Position numbers and translations under genes: made by a program
NCBI RefSeq assembly: GCF_029227915.1
Contig: NC_079881.1
Coordinates: 5,952,001 to 6,016,000 of the forward strand
Length of the DNA stretch: 64,000 bases
Source of the DNA: Hydractinia symbiolongicarpus
Lineage: Eukaryota > Cnidaria > Hydrozoa > Anthoathecata > Hydractiniidae
Direction: 5' to 3'
In this document: positions 11,537 to 22,519 of the stretch, piece by piece
Numbering within the stretch: position 1 is the first letter of the stretch
How the letters are laid out: each line of letters opens with the position of its first letter
The notes under the pieces: model-generated
Databases searched by the model: none
What the model saw: only the letters and a program-made list of their open reading frames with translations
Told to the model about the DNA's origin: nothing

Positions 11537-14010
11537 ACAAAAGTAAATGTCTTCATTTCGCTTGCCACACAAAATAATATTTTTAAAAAATAACTTTTTA
11601 CACAAAACTGTTTTTATATATTAGTTAGGTGCATATGTTTTGAATTTCCCTTAATAACATAGTTGAAGGTCAATATAAGGATTAAAAAAAGCAGGAAATG
11701 ACTACCGCTCTGCAATCGCCTGTTTTTTTTGTGACTGCATTTAACCCAACTACCATGGTAAATGAGTCGACTATAAAAAGGTCGGAAAGATTTTAGTCAG
11801 CAGAAATATTAGCCACTTTTTTAACGACCAATTTTTCAATAATTATTAAAGTCGATAAAAATGATTGATCAGTAAAAAAAATGTTTGTTAGTGCGTAAAA
11901 TTTAGCACAAAGAATACGCGCGAAGCCTTTTGCACCAGAAATAATATGCGAGAAAATATATATTTTGCCAAGAATATAAAACCGATCGCATATAAAAGGC
12001 GTTTTATGCAGATCCATGTATTGCCTGAGACTCGTATTGTTATTATTTTTTATATTGTAATGCCTCGATAAGTGCCCGAGCGCTTTTCAATTTTAAAGGC
12101 TATAGGGTGCGCGCTTATACAATATACGAGCTTATACAAGGCTCTTATTTAAAAAACAAATTTAGACGCAATTCAAAATATGAAAAAACAAATGAAGTTG
12201 TGGGAAAAGGAAACGAGAAGTGGCGCTCTTTTAATGCTTTCCTTTTTAGGGTGGGCTTATATTCTGGCGGGACCTTTTAGGGACGCGTTTAAATGGAAGC
12301 ATTGCTGTACTTGTGAAATAAATTAGTACAAATAATGAGTAGTCGTTGAGTAAAAAGTATGGTAACTTTCTACCCGCTTTTTTTTATCGATAAAGTTGTT
12401 TTTTCCCGTATGAAGTAGATTTTGATATATTTCATCCAAAAATTTTCAGCAATTATTGAAAGAAGCCTGTAATTTGTTCTGCCTACCCTTACTTTCTCTA
12501 CCTCTCCCTGACGTTTTATTCTAACAATGTACTTTAAGGGAAAAAGTATTTGCGGAAGAAACTTTACCGCTTAAGCTTTACTGCAAATTTTAGTGCAAAA
12601 AGAAAATTCCACAATTTTTTTTCTCTAGTTTTGACTAGTTTTTATGACATTCGTGTTACAGAAGAAATTTTTGAGACCATTTTCAATTGACACATTTTAA
12701 GGGGAAAATTTTGCGTTTCACGAATTTTTTAAAAGTCGACAATATTTTTAAATATTCTTTCTCGTTTATGTTAATGCTGTTAAGTAGCTACACCTTTTAC
12801 TGTATTATAAACGTGAGTAAAATTCTACAGTTACTGATTTAATGGGAAAAATTCTGTACACAATTCAACAAAACGGTTTCCTTTTAGAAAAGATGGTCTG
12901 TAGGCTGTGTTTTTTGTTTAAATGGACGGACGGTTAATTTTTTAATTTAGATAAAAACTAATTCAGCAAAATAAAATTTCTGGGTTATTGTTTTAGTAAT
13001 AGTAATACTTAATATTCTTATAAACCATATTCTTAGCGTGTAGACACGCTAAGAATATGGTTGATAAGAATATTAGGTTGAAAACAATAGGTCTATTGTT
13101 TGAACAATAGAGAAAAAAGGCTTGATGACCAGTCTAGTCAAAAATTGACAGGGTAACTAGTTGTTTTCTGTGTTTTTATTTAAACCAGAGTTTTTTTCCC
13201 GGGACAAAAATTTCCATATAAACACAAAGTATAATTATTAATAAGATCGGGATCCCGCCAAATGTCCCGTCCCGTCTCTCATATAAACAGCCCCTTAGAT
13301 GTCGATTTGAAAATGCCAAAGGTAATCAATCGTCTTTTCCAACAGAAGTGGTCTGAGGACGGTCGGATTTAGATCTGAATGGTTATGATGCTTGATGAGG
13401 CTTATATAAGAACCTGCATGTCAAATTTTTAGGTCCTATACAACTCAGAGCCCTTTGGCTAACTCGAAACTATCCGTACAAATCTCTACGAAATCGTAAT
13501 AGTAGGGAAACATAACTCTCTAGGATTAACAACAAAGATGACCATTTTCATTACGCTACACTGTACTAACTTTCGATAGCATTTTTGTTTTACTTTAAAA
13601 TTTTCAGACAGGCTTTGTGAACCATGCAGCCATGATACGGTGTGCGGAATTTTTTCATTCGAATACTTTTCTTTTAACAACGTTCGATGCAGCAGAGGAT
13701 GTTTACAAAGAATCTTTTAAAAAAAACAAGGCTGTATGAAACTACGCACACCGTTTTAACAGGGTTAACCGAAGGTTCATTTAGAAACAGAAGCTGATGA
13801 AGCGAGATTGTAAAAAGTTGGAGCTCGTAGAAGCCGAATTTTTTCTTGTTTATGATACATTTTTAAATAGAAATTTCTGCTGGCTCAGCAAATTTGGTGT
13901 CAAAGTAAAATGTCATTACGTACAAGGCTTTTTAGGAAATAGAAAATAAAAAAAATGGTATAAATAAAACACAAATAATTCAGCTATTTTGATAGCTAAT
14001 TATTCTGTAA
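11537..14010. other. Intergenic between PGS1 and RPSA
   Basis: No gene is supported. It holds a 64-bp near-perfect palindrome (separate entry), a fragment near 13400-13530 of a dispersed repeat also seen at 42550-42720 and 49490-49640, and a G/C-richer phrase near 12060-12130 that looks like a transposon remnant. Confidence 0.45.
13011..13074. repeat. Near-perfect palindrome (31-bp arms)
   Basis: The arms 13011-13041 and 13044-13074 are complementary with one mismatch and a two-base centre (core TTCTTAGCGTG / CACGCTAAGAA). The arms could form a long hairpin. Weaker flanking similarity (TATTGTTTT on both sides, inverted) suggests a foldback element. Confidence 0.8.
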
Positions 14011-14188
14011 CTAGTCGTTAGCCCGTGGAAAAATCCACGGGTTAGCCCGTCCTTTATATTTACCCGTCCCACCAAAATGGATAAAAATATATCGTATTTA
14101 ATATTCGTGTTTCCGTAACATCATTTTATAACTCAGCGGGGGGGGGGTCCGCGAAGAGACAGACAGACGACGGCTATTACTATGAAGA
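14011..14188 (-). mobile_element. Short Helitron-like element
   Basis: On the minus strand it starts TCTTCATAGTAATAGCCGTC and ends with the hairpin CCGTGGATTTTTCCACGGG, a short spacer and CTAG, followed by T and preceded by A at the other end. This matches Helitron ends (5'-TC, hairpin, CTRR-3', insertion between A and T). Related copies are at 35251-35405, 55249-55374, 55375-55571 and 55843-56022. There is no coding capacity, so it would depend on an autonomous partner. Confidence 0.7.
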
Positions 14189-14530
14189 AAAAAATCTTGG
14201 ACACGTGATTTCTTCAATTTTTACCCGAAAGATTTTTAGCCACTTTTTCATGCGAACTATATAAAAACCGGAAAATGCCTTAAAAAATAAATTCTTTAAC
14301 AATTACTAAACACAATGAAAATTTGCACAAAATTCCATTTTATTTTACTAACACGAATTTTGATGTTTTAAGTTTCCGGTTTGCCAAATAAGAATGTCTA
14401 CGACTCTGAGGCGTTGCACGATTCGAGAAATTTTGTTTAAACTGGGGTTAAGGAGAAACACAACACAAATAGGCAAAATGAAAATGTTTAACATTTCTTT
14501 TTATGGTATTGAAGCTATTACATAGTGAGT

Positions 14531-17500
14531 TTATGCTCCCCAATCTCCTTCCGTATTGGATGCACCCCAGTCAGCAGTCGAGCCTGGTTCATCTGCTTGC
14601 CACCCAGCAGCTTTTGGTGCTCCCCAATCATCAACCTTTGATGTTGCTACTGGGTCAGCAGACCAGTCCTTTGATTGGACAGGATCAGAAGCCCACTAAA
14701 AAATGAACATAAAAATACTGGCATCTATGCATATAATTTACATTCTTAAATTTTTGCAACACAAAGAATTTATTTACTTCTAGAAAAAGAAGTGGTTTAA
14801 GGAAGTGGTGTGGCTCAGATATTTTAGGGCAAAATTTCGTGGTTCCACAAAAAGTTTTCTCTGCTTTCGGCTATGAATTTGGTGTGATAGAAGCGATATT
14901 CTCTTATACCGTTTTTAATTGAAAATGTTCCAGTTCACGACCAACCTTACTTTTTGAGAGAATATACTATAAGTACCAACTTCATAAGCAGCCTCTGAAC
15001 ATTCTCAACAGTTAGTTCAGTAAACAGAAATAATCATGAGTTGGTAACAGTCGAGAGACTTATCCCTTTGTCCATTCAATATTAAAGGCGAGGCGAACTG
15101 CACTTTGGCACGGCTGCTGAATAGAAGTTCGTGCTTTTTTCGTTCTCATATGTTGCATAAATTATGATGTCATATTGCAGTAATAGCAAATTTTGATATT
15201 TTCTGTCATCAGTTGAGACCTCTGAAGGTATGTGCAATCAAGCTTCATCAATACATAGACATTATAAAGGTGAATTGATCAACATAAATTTTTGGGACAA
15301 ATGTCAGTTGGCCATGATGGCCATGACAGTTATTTCTTAATTTCAAATAAGTTTAAACAAAGGTTGTAAAATGCTGTTACTACTCTAGCATGTTCAATTT
15401 TCTTGGTTATCTAAAAACCTACTTATCTTCACTGCATACAGCCAATTATGTAAAATGTTGCTTGAAAGACATTAGATACTTAGTTGTGATACAGTTTTTT
15501 ATTTGTTAATACGGTAGTTATCTTAGTAGATTTTAGGATTTAGAAATCTATAATTTTCTCACGCTTAAAATTTATTTTTCCAAATGAAATTGACATTACT
15601 TGTCAAAATACAATTTACCAACTTCATAAGCAGCCTCTGAACATTCTCAACAGTAAGTTCAGTTAACAGAAATAATCATCAGTTGGTACAATTCTTAAAC
15701 TAATTAAAAACAAATCTTTTTGTTTAGTGAGAGAATTGATACAGCTTGTCAAAAAAAACTGTAGCAACCTGCATCTATAAATTTACAAGAAAAAGATATA
15801 TAAATCCAACTGATTAAATTCTACATCATGTAGTTACAGAGTGATTACTTAATCGATATCACTCACACAATATTCTCATTTTTGACTAAAATTCCTCACA
15901 TTTCCTAATTTTTTCAATTTTGATTACAACCAATTGACTGTAAAAATCAGGCAAATTCTTCAAGAGTTCTTAAACTTGCTTTTTAAATAGTAAGAATTAA
16001 TTGGTGTCCATGATATAGAATGGACTCTTGTATCACTTAATTTAACCTCTGGAAGTCGAGTACAAAAGATAGACTTGACTTCATCAGCAGCCTCTGCACA
16101 TGTTTAACAGTTTGTTCAAAAAAAACAAGATTATTTAAAGTCCATAAAAACAAACTTCACTTTACTTACATCAGTTGATGTTGTTGTAGCAGCTGCTGGA
16201 GCTTCAGCCCAATCTCCAGTGTCAACAGGTGCAGAAGCCCAATCCTGAGTGTAAGTTTCTTCAGGTTTGGCAGCAGCAAGTGCAGCAGCTTGTTCCTCTT
16301 TTTCAATGTCTTCTTGGTCTCGGAAGAAATACAAATCGGGCATAACATCCCATGGAGTTTTGCGACTGATGATTCCTCTCAAGTACAAAACCTAAACCCA
16401 AGTTATACAATAACAGATTTAAATCTTAATTATTGATAGCATAGGAGGTTTCGGCTTCCACCTGTAAAATTAAATTTTCACGAAAAGAATTCTGACATGC
16501 TTTTTTGAGCATGTAGTTGAGAAACATAAATTCCATGGATTTTACCAAAAAAAATTGGACCTGCTTTAAATATAAGGCAGAACATTTGGTGTTCCACGTA
16601 CCTATGAACCACAACAAAAATTGGGGTGGGCAAACTAGGTGGTAATGAGATATCTTCCTTATATGCCTTAAATGGAATATATTTTTGTGAGAATTAATTT
16701 TTGCTAAATTTGTGTTTGTGTTTATTCCAATGCTTTTTTATATAAAAAAATGTGTTTCTGGTTTAAAAATTCCGGAATTCAAGTAAACGATGTTTTTAGA
16801 TTTACATATATAAAAAATGGGTTGATGATGTAAACCATTGTACACACCCCTCTCCCCCTAAGCATAAATAAAACTTAATGATAAGTAGTCACCCAAATAG
16901 TTACTAATAGGACATCTCAGTCTGACGTGCTTTTTCAACAACAGGTTATCTGACAGGGATAACTTCATCATCACTGACGTCCTTATTAAAATTCTTGTAA
17001 GATGTAAATCCCAATAAAATTTACACTAATCAATAAGTTTAACTTCCAGGAATTGTGGTTGGTTTACCTGTGGTCACTCTTGTAATTTTTGATGAAAGAA
17101 TTTAATATGTAATTTTAGGACATTGCTACTAGTTCTCCAGGTCACTGGAATTCAAAGAGGGTGGACACATTATATAGGAAAGATCCCTTGATCTTCTCTA
17201 ATATATTTCAATGACTGAACTCGGACTTTTTCACAATTAAAACTCACAAACCTACAATGCAAATTCACTATAAATACCCAGACAAGCTATGTTTTGAATT
17301 TTACTTGCTAGTGTTTTACTTTTTTATTAAAAGGCAGAAAAAATATATATAATATATAAAACCTCAAATTAAAATATAGAAAACTCCTTTTTTTTGATTT
17401 AATTCTTTATTTTCTTGATTTTCCTTCTTAAATTAAAAAAAGCTACCAACTTCCACAACGTTAGTGAGAATCCTGCCTATTACTTTTTTTAAAGAACATC

Positions 17501-20500
17501 TCAGTCTGACGTGCTTTTTCAACAACAGGTTATCTGACAGGGATAACTTCATCATCATTGATGTCCTTATTAAAATTCTTGCACAATGTAAATTACAATA
17601 AAGTTTATACCAACTAATAACTTTACTTTCCTGTATTATCCAATAGTTTTGCATAACCTGTGGTCGCCTTTGTAATTTTTGATGAAAAAATTTGATGTAA
17701 TATTAAGAAAATTTCTAGTCCTTCAGATCACAACTATTCAGGGAATTAGACATGCCAAGGTGGCCACATTACTTCCCAGGGAATTCAACGAAGAAAACAA
17801 CACGCATGCTACACATTGCACGCGTAAATCTATTTTAGAAAATTTGCGTGTGCGTTTTTCCGATTTTTTCCCTGTTTTTTTTTCACTCTTATCAGTCCCA
17901 TGAGTGTTCTTTAAGTGGTGTAAAAGTGCTAAGTATATTAACAAAACACCTTGGTTCGTTGTAGGAAGTCATTTATAATAGGTAAATACCATATAATTAA
18001 ACAGTGGACGAAGAGACGCTTACACGTGCTACACGTTGCACTTATTGCAATGGTCTGCCATTTTGTTTGTAGTGCTATTTATCCCCAACCTTGTTTTAAG
18101 GGTTATATTTTCTCTGCAGGTTATCTATTATCTATAACAATGGTAAAAATGGGGTCGTTTTTTCTTTATTGAGGTTTTATTTTAAATTAAATTTAATTTT
18201 AAAATAAAATGTTTAACACACATTTAATTTCACACAGGCAGAAAAAAACACATTTAATTTAAACACGGGGAAAAGGCATTTAATTAACTTTTTTAAAAAA
18301 ATTTAATTTAACCACAAGTGGTTATAAACTGTTTTTAATGATAGAGTTGAAGCTGTCGATGTAAAACGATTGATTTTTGGAATACAGTTTTTAATAGTTA
18401 AATGCTTAAAGCATAGCCTGAAGCGGGGACATTAACTAAATAGCTGTTGCGCGTGTGTGGGCGCAAGCTCGTGCGATCGCACGCGTCTCACGGAATTCCC
18501 TGCTTCCCATATATTTTTCCGTAAGGAAACTTTAGAATTAAAACCCAAAATGTAGATCTGTATAAATACTTAGACCAGCTACATTTTGAGTTTTATCTGC
18601 TAGTGTTTTATTTTTCATTAAAGTTAGTATTTAGTAACTGGAAAAAATTATATAAAATATTAAAGTAGAAAGTAAAAAATAGAAAAAAAATCAGATTTTC
18701 CATTAAATCATTCATTTTCCTGATTTCCCCTGATCAAGTTTTTAAAAAAACAACTAACTTTAAAAAACCAACTTTTCTTAAGTTGTTGACAACCCAGCCA
18801 ACTACTTTCCTTAAAGAACATCTCAGTCTGACATGCTTTTTCAACAACAGGTTATCTGACAGGGATAACTTCATCATCACTAATGTCCTTATTAAAATTC
18901 TTGTAAAATGTTAATTCCAATAAAATTTACACTAATTAAAAGTTTACCTTCAGGAATGTAGTATACACTAGTTGATAGTTAACCTGTGGTCACTCTCATA
19001 ATTTTTGCTGAAATAATTTGCTATGTAATTTTTAGAACATTACTAGTTCTACAGATCACTTGAATTTAGAGAATTGACCTGTCAGTGGCCTCATTATTCA
19101 AAAAAAAAAAACTCTCATCTTCCCTTATACATTTCCATGACTGACCAAGACATGCTATATGTTTTGAATCCCGTCTGCTAGTGATTTATTTTATTAAAAG
19201 TCAGAAAAGAAAAATATAATATATAAAATATAAAATTAGAAAGCCAAATAGTTACTGGTAGCTTTTTACTCCTAAAAAAACATTACCAACTTTCCCAACG
19301 TTGGTGACAACCCTGCCTATTACTTTTTTTAAAGAACATCTCAGTCTGACGTGCTTTTTCAACAGCAGGTTATCTGACAGGGATAACTTCATCATCATTG
19401 ATGTCATTAAAATTCTTGCAAGATGTAAATCCCAACAAAATGCAGACAAGATAAATGGCTTTACCTTTATGTAATGTATTATATTTTGTTTGATAACTCA
19501 GCCTGTGAAAAATCCACAGGGGAAGTTACTAATAATATTGCATTTGCCATTTTAGCCAAAATATTGTCTTATTAAAATGAAATTGGTCTGTGTGGTAGAC
19601 CTGTATTATAAAAATACAGAAAAATTACCTCGCGTGCCAACATCCACCACATTGTTCCAATGGATTGAATACCTTTATTGTTGCAAGGAATAGCAACATC
19701 GACATGTTTTGATGGGGAATCAGTGTTGCACAAAGCAATAACTGGAATGTTGACATATGAAGACTCAGTGATTGCTTGATGGTCAGTTTGAGGATCTGTG
19801 CACACAAGAAGACGTGGTTCACGGAAAGCTTTTTGAATTTGATTGGTGAAAGTACCAGGGGTAAATCTACCAGCAATAGGTGTTGCACCAGTTGCTTGTG
19901 CAAATTTAAGTACAGCTCTCTAAAAAATGGACATATATACACTGTTAAGAAGTTGCCACTTTTTATTTCTACTCTTATAAAATTTAAGAGTTAGGCATGA
20001 CGTAATTTTTTTATTTGCATCTAGAACATTGGACAAATACTCTGGGGTGCTTAATACATGGGAGGGGTATGCCTATTATTTTCAGATTTTTTCACCACCC
20101 ACCCACACCTTATTAAGACCCTGACAGAGAGAATTATGAAATATACTTTACTTTAGGGGCCGTTAAAAGGGACGGAGACAAGCTGGTTTGGCCAAAGCTG
20201 TAAAAAAATAGAAAATCTCTAATAGTTGTGCTCTTTTCTGTTTCAGGTTCAAAAGCATGTTTCTGATGTTGTTTCTTTGTTTTTAACTTAGCCAATTTGA
20301 TGGAATACAACAATTTAACACTCTGAAAACACATTCCTTATTTTAATTAGATGCCTGGTCTCAAGATGTTTCTACACAAGTTAATCTGTTCTGCCCAGAT
20401 TGCAAAAACGGCCTGTTTATAAACAGGACGGCCAGATTATGCATGCATAGGCCATTTCTTTTTTTTGCCCTGATGTTGTGGTGACCAGATTATGAACGCT

Positions 20501-21356
20501 GATTTTTTTGGCAATGACCTTCCATGGCTTAACTAAAACTAGTATAGCTCCGACGATTCAAAATTTAAATGAAAGTATTTTCAAACATTTTCTTCAAAAT
20601 TTAAGAGACTAGACTAAACATCCTGTTTGGACGCGACTTTACTCTGCATGGTAGAACACCATTGAAAACTAGACATGGCGAAAAAAAAAAGTCTCAGTGT
20701 AAATTACGAACACCAAAATTTAGTTTCATTTCAGAACAACAGCAACTTTGCCACCAGGGCTATTTGCTTGTCACAAATGATATAAAAGCCGGTCAGCCCT
20801 GATTATGTTTGTTCTATAAGTGAGGAATAACGTAAAAGTTTTGCACAAAAGCCTGGTTGTTTTATTCGTGCCAAATAATATTTTTTAACTGTCATACATA
20901 GGCCAGCCTGTCCTGATTATGGGCAGAACATATTTATGATTCAATTCGATTTAGTAGAATAAGAAGAGTAAATAAGAAAATAAAAAACTGTAAGTTATAT
21001 AAAGGCTAAACTTTGTATAGTGCATTTTATTCCATAAATAGTTGTCTAAATCCATTAAAATGGCCCTTTACTGAAAAAGCCTACAGAAAATGAGTACAAC
21101 TTACTGTTCCATAGGGACGGGAAGAGATCACGCAGACATCTGCAGGGTTTTCAATTCCGGCAATAACCCTTGCGGCCAGGACAAGTTTTTCCCATGTCTG
21201 TCTAAGGTTGATAATGTGAATCCCATCAGACTTTCGTTTATAGACATAACTTTCCATATGTCTATCAACATTTTGAGCTCCTAGGTGTGCACCACTGGCA
21301 AGAAATTTGGTCACATCTTCCTCTTTCAATTGAAGAGCTTCGATACCCTCAGACAT
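14531..21356 (-). CDS. RPSA: 40S ribosomal protein SA (uS2, laminin-receptor homologue)
   Basis: Four coding exons on the minus strand, 21356-21105, 19919-19629, 16391-16170 and 14695-14531, all phase 0 with GT-AG junctions, give 309 aa. The protein is the uS2 component of the small ribosomal subunit, needed for late 20S pre-rRNA processing. Seen directly: [39 protein letters not shown] and [16 protein letters not shown] in exon 1; [37 protein letters not shown] and [11 protein letters not shown] in exon 2; [20 protein letters not shown] in exon 3; and an acidic tail with repeated DW(G/A/S) motifs ending [13 protein letters not shown] in exon 4, as in animal RPSA. An ATG 51 bases upstream (21407) would add [18 protein letters not shown] reject it because it lies in the 5' UTR intron. 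Introns carry snoRNA-like repeats. A possible AATAAA (minus) is at 14344-14339. Confidence 0.96.
14974..15047 (-). ncRNA. C/D-box snoRNA-like copy 1 in RPSA intron 4
   Basis: In RPSA sense the segment opens and closes with complementary ends (ACCAACT / AGTTGGT), holds a C-like ATGATTA, an internal CTGA and TGTTGA, and a guide-like AGAGGCTG before a degenerate D box (CTTA). The guide is antisense to a phrase I recall from large-subunit rRNA (CAGCCTCTG). Copies 2 and 3 follow. The weak D box makes it doubtful whether this copy is functional. Confidence 0.45.
15616..15689 (-). ncRNA. C/D-box snoRNA-like copy 2 in RPSA intron 4
   Basis: Nearly identical to copy 1, with the same ACCAACT / AGTTGGT closing stem but a better box C (CTGATGA). 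The D box is again CTTA. The guide AGAGGCTG is unchanged. Confidence 0.45.
16072..16145 (-). ncRNA. C/D-box snoRNA-like copy 3 in RPSA intron 4
   Basis: It shares CAGAGGCTG with copies 1 and 2 but is more diverged. It has an exact D box (CTGA directly after the guide) and a GACTT / AAGTC closing stem, while its box C is poor. It lies only about 25 bases from the 5' splice site at 16169, closer than usual for an intronic snoRNA. Confidence 0.4.
16910..16985 (-). ncRNA. C/D-box snoRNA copy A (predicted guide to 28S peptidyl-transferase loop)
   Basis: In RPSA sense: closing stem AAGGAC...GTCCT, box C GTGATGA/ATGATGA (16974-16965), guide AGTTATCCCTGT, D'-like CAGA, C'-like TGTTGA, then box D CTGA at 16920-16917. 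The guide is complementary over 12 nt to the universally conserved large-subunit phrase ACAGGGATAACT. By the D'+5 rule the target would be the middle G of GGG, equivalent to E. coli G2446 (yeast Gm2815, guided by snR38 as I recall). It sits in RPSA intron 3 with three more copies. Confidence 0.7.
17491..17568 (-). ncRNA. C/D-box snoRNA copy B
   Basis: Same boxes and guide as copy A. Its closing stem is the best of the set, nine pairs (AAGGACATC against GATGTTCTT with one G-U). Confidence 0.7.
18813..18890 (-). ncRNA. C/D-box snoRNA copy C
   Basis: Same boxes C and D and the identical AGTTATCCCTGT guide; the region before box D reads GCATGTCAGA instead of GCACGTCAGA. Confidence 0.65.
19331..19405 (-). 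ncRNA. C/D-box snoRNA copy D
   Basis: Same boxes C and D and guide. The 5' half of the closing stem has lost four bases (AATGACATC), so the stem is weaker than in copy B. It is the copy nearest to the RPSA exon at 19629-19919. Confidence 0.6.
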
Positions 21357-21370
21357 TTTGCTATGTTGTT

Positions 21371-21581
21371 CCTGAAAACGTAACGGCGAACAACCTAGAA
21401 TAAGCAAGGAATGCCTTTTTGTTAGCAGAAGGCTTTGTCAGAGTTTTCAGACCTTTAAAATTTGTTAGATAATTAGTGTTTTCTATTTAGGAAGGGGTAG
21501 AAAGGTGATGACTTACTATGTGCGAAATAAACGCCAATTGAGGTTTAAAAGACCGAACAGTTTTCGCACGTGCAATTTATA
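21371..21581 (-). promoter_or_regulatory. RPSA promoter: TATA box, TOP-type start and 5' UTR intron
   Basis: On the minus strand a TATAAATT box (21581-21574) lies 30 bases before a C followed by four T residues (C at 21551), a plausible terminal-oligopyrimidine start typical of ribosomal protein mRNAs. A CACGTG E-box sits between them at about 21572-21567. A GTAAGT donor at 21516 and a TTTTCAG acceptor ending at 21372 define a 35-nt non-coding exon (21551-21517) and a 145-nt intron. The start codon is 15 bases into the next exon. Confidence 0.6.
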
Positions 21582-22519
21582 CAAGCGCGATGGTTTGTGG
21601 GAATTAAACGTTCAACAATGCAGCGTATTTTGAGCTGAGGTCAGCATTAATTGGCCCCTTGTAGAAATCCTATGACGCGCCATTGATGACATTATTATCA
21701 AGAGTCATTTTTAAAAAAACATTCGCATTCTTGACCCTAGAGATCTTCTCGAGGTTTTATCTACAAGAGCTTTGGAGACGTGAATAAATAATATTGTATG
21801 GCCATCTATAAAATATATTTGGCCCCCAACCTTGATAGCAGGCCCTGTAGCCCCCTGTTTGATATAAGGATAAAACTCGTACGTGTTCCATCATCACATC
21901 AAAAAACGTGTATTCTTAAGCATATATCCCAACCTTGGTGAATCCTTTTCATGTGTGTATTTTCTTGTGTATTCTTTTTACCCATGTAATGTCAAAGTGC
22001 TGGGATTTTTTCACTTCTGCCACTGCTACATGCAACTAAACATAGTTTTTTTTTCTATAGACTATGAACTAAAAATAAATAATCCTCTAAAATGCCAAAA
22101 GAATATCTTAAAGCTGACCGCAGTTGTTCTGTTTATTCTACCTCTTATAAAAAAAAAACGTTTATAACAAAGCCAAACTGCATATTCTTGCCAATTCATT
22201 GACTACTGTGCGAGATGAAGTTATTATCTCCAGTCAGGATATTTTAAAATTGTTCTAATATACACAGTCTCGCCCAGCAAGGTTTAAAACCGAAACTCCG
22301 TCGAATAAAACACTGTTTGCCGAAAAAGTAATGTTTTTCCGTACTTACGTATACAAACGCGTGTTGTCAATATCTAATCTAATCGGCTTCACCTAACGGA
22401 CGTAAACAAACTGACGTTAAAGTAAAAAAGCTTAGTTTTCGCTTCACATACTTGAATAAATCGCTGCTTTGCACACAAAAAGTACTCAAAAAGTTGCTCG
22501 AAGGTGAGGTGCATATATT
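21582..22519. other. Intergenic, RPSA upstream side
   Basis: No gene is supported. It may include the 5' UTR of the LINE that follows, whose left end I cannot place. Confidence 0.4.

Larger units (their letters stand above)
16890..19480 (-). repeat. Tandem intronic units carrying the snoRNAs
   Basis: Four units of about 520-590 bp, each with the snoRNA plus shared flanks (ACCTGTGGTCACTCT-type phrase on one side, GCTAGTGTTTTA followed by an AT-rich stretch on the other), make up most of RPSA intron 3. The A-B spacing is 582 bp and the C-D spacing 518 bp. The B-C gap is longer by about 750 bp because unrelated sequence (about 17745-18540) interrupts the array. Confidence 0.75.

Noticed and set aside
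14503-14706. 67-codon plus-strand frame rich in Leu and Gln
   Set aside because: Antisense of the last RPSA exon.
19497-19535. CCTGTG/CACAGG hairpin like the Helitron end
   Set aside because: CTAG is replaced by CTGAG, and no matching TC end was found; too degraded to annotate as an element.
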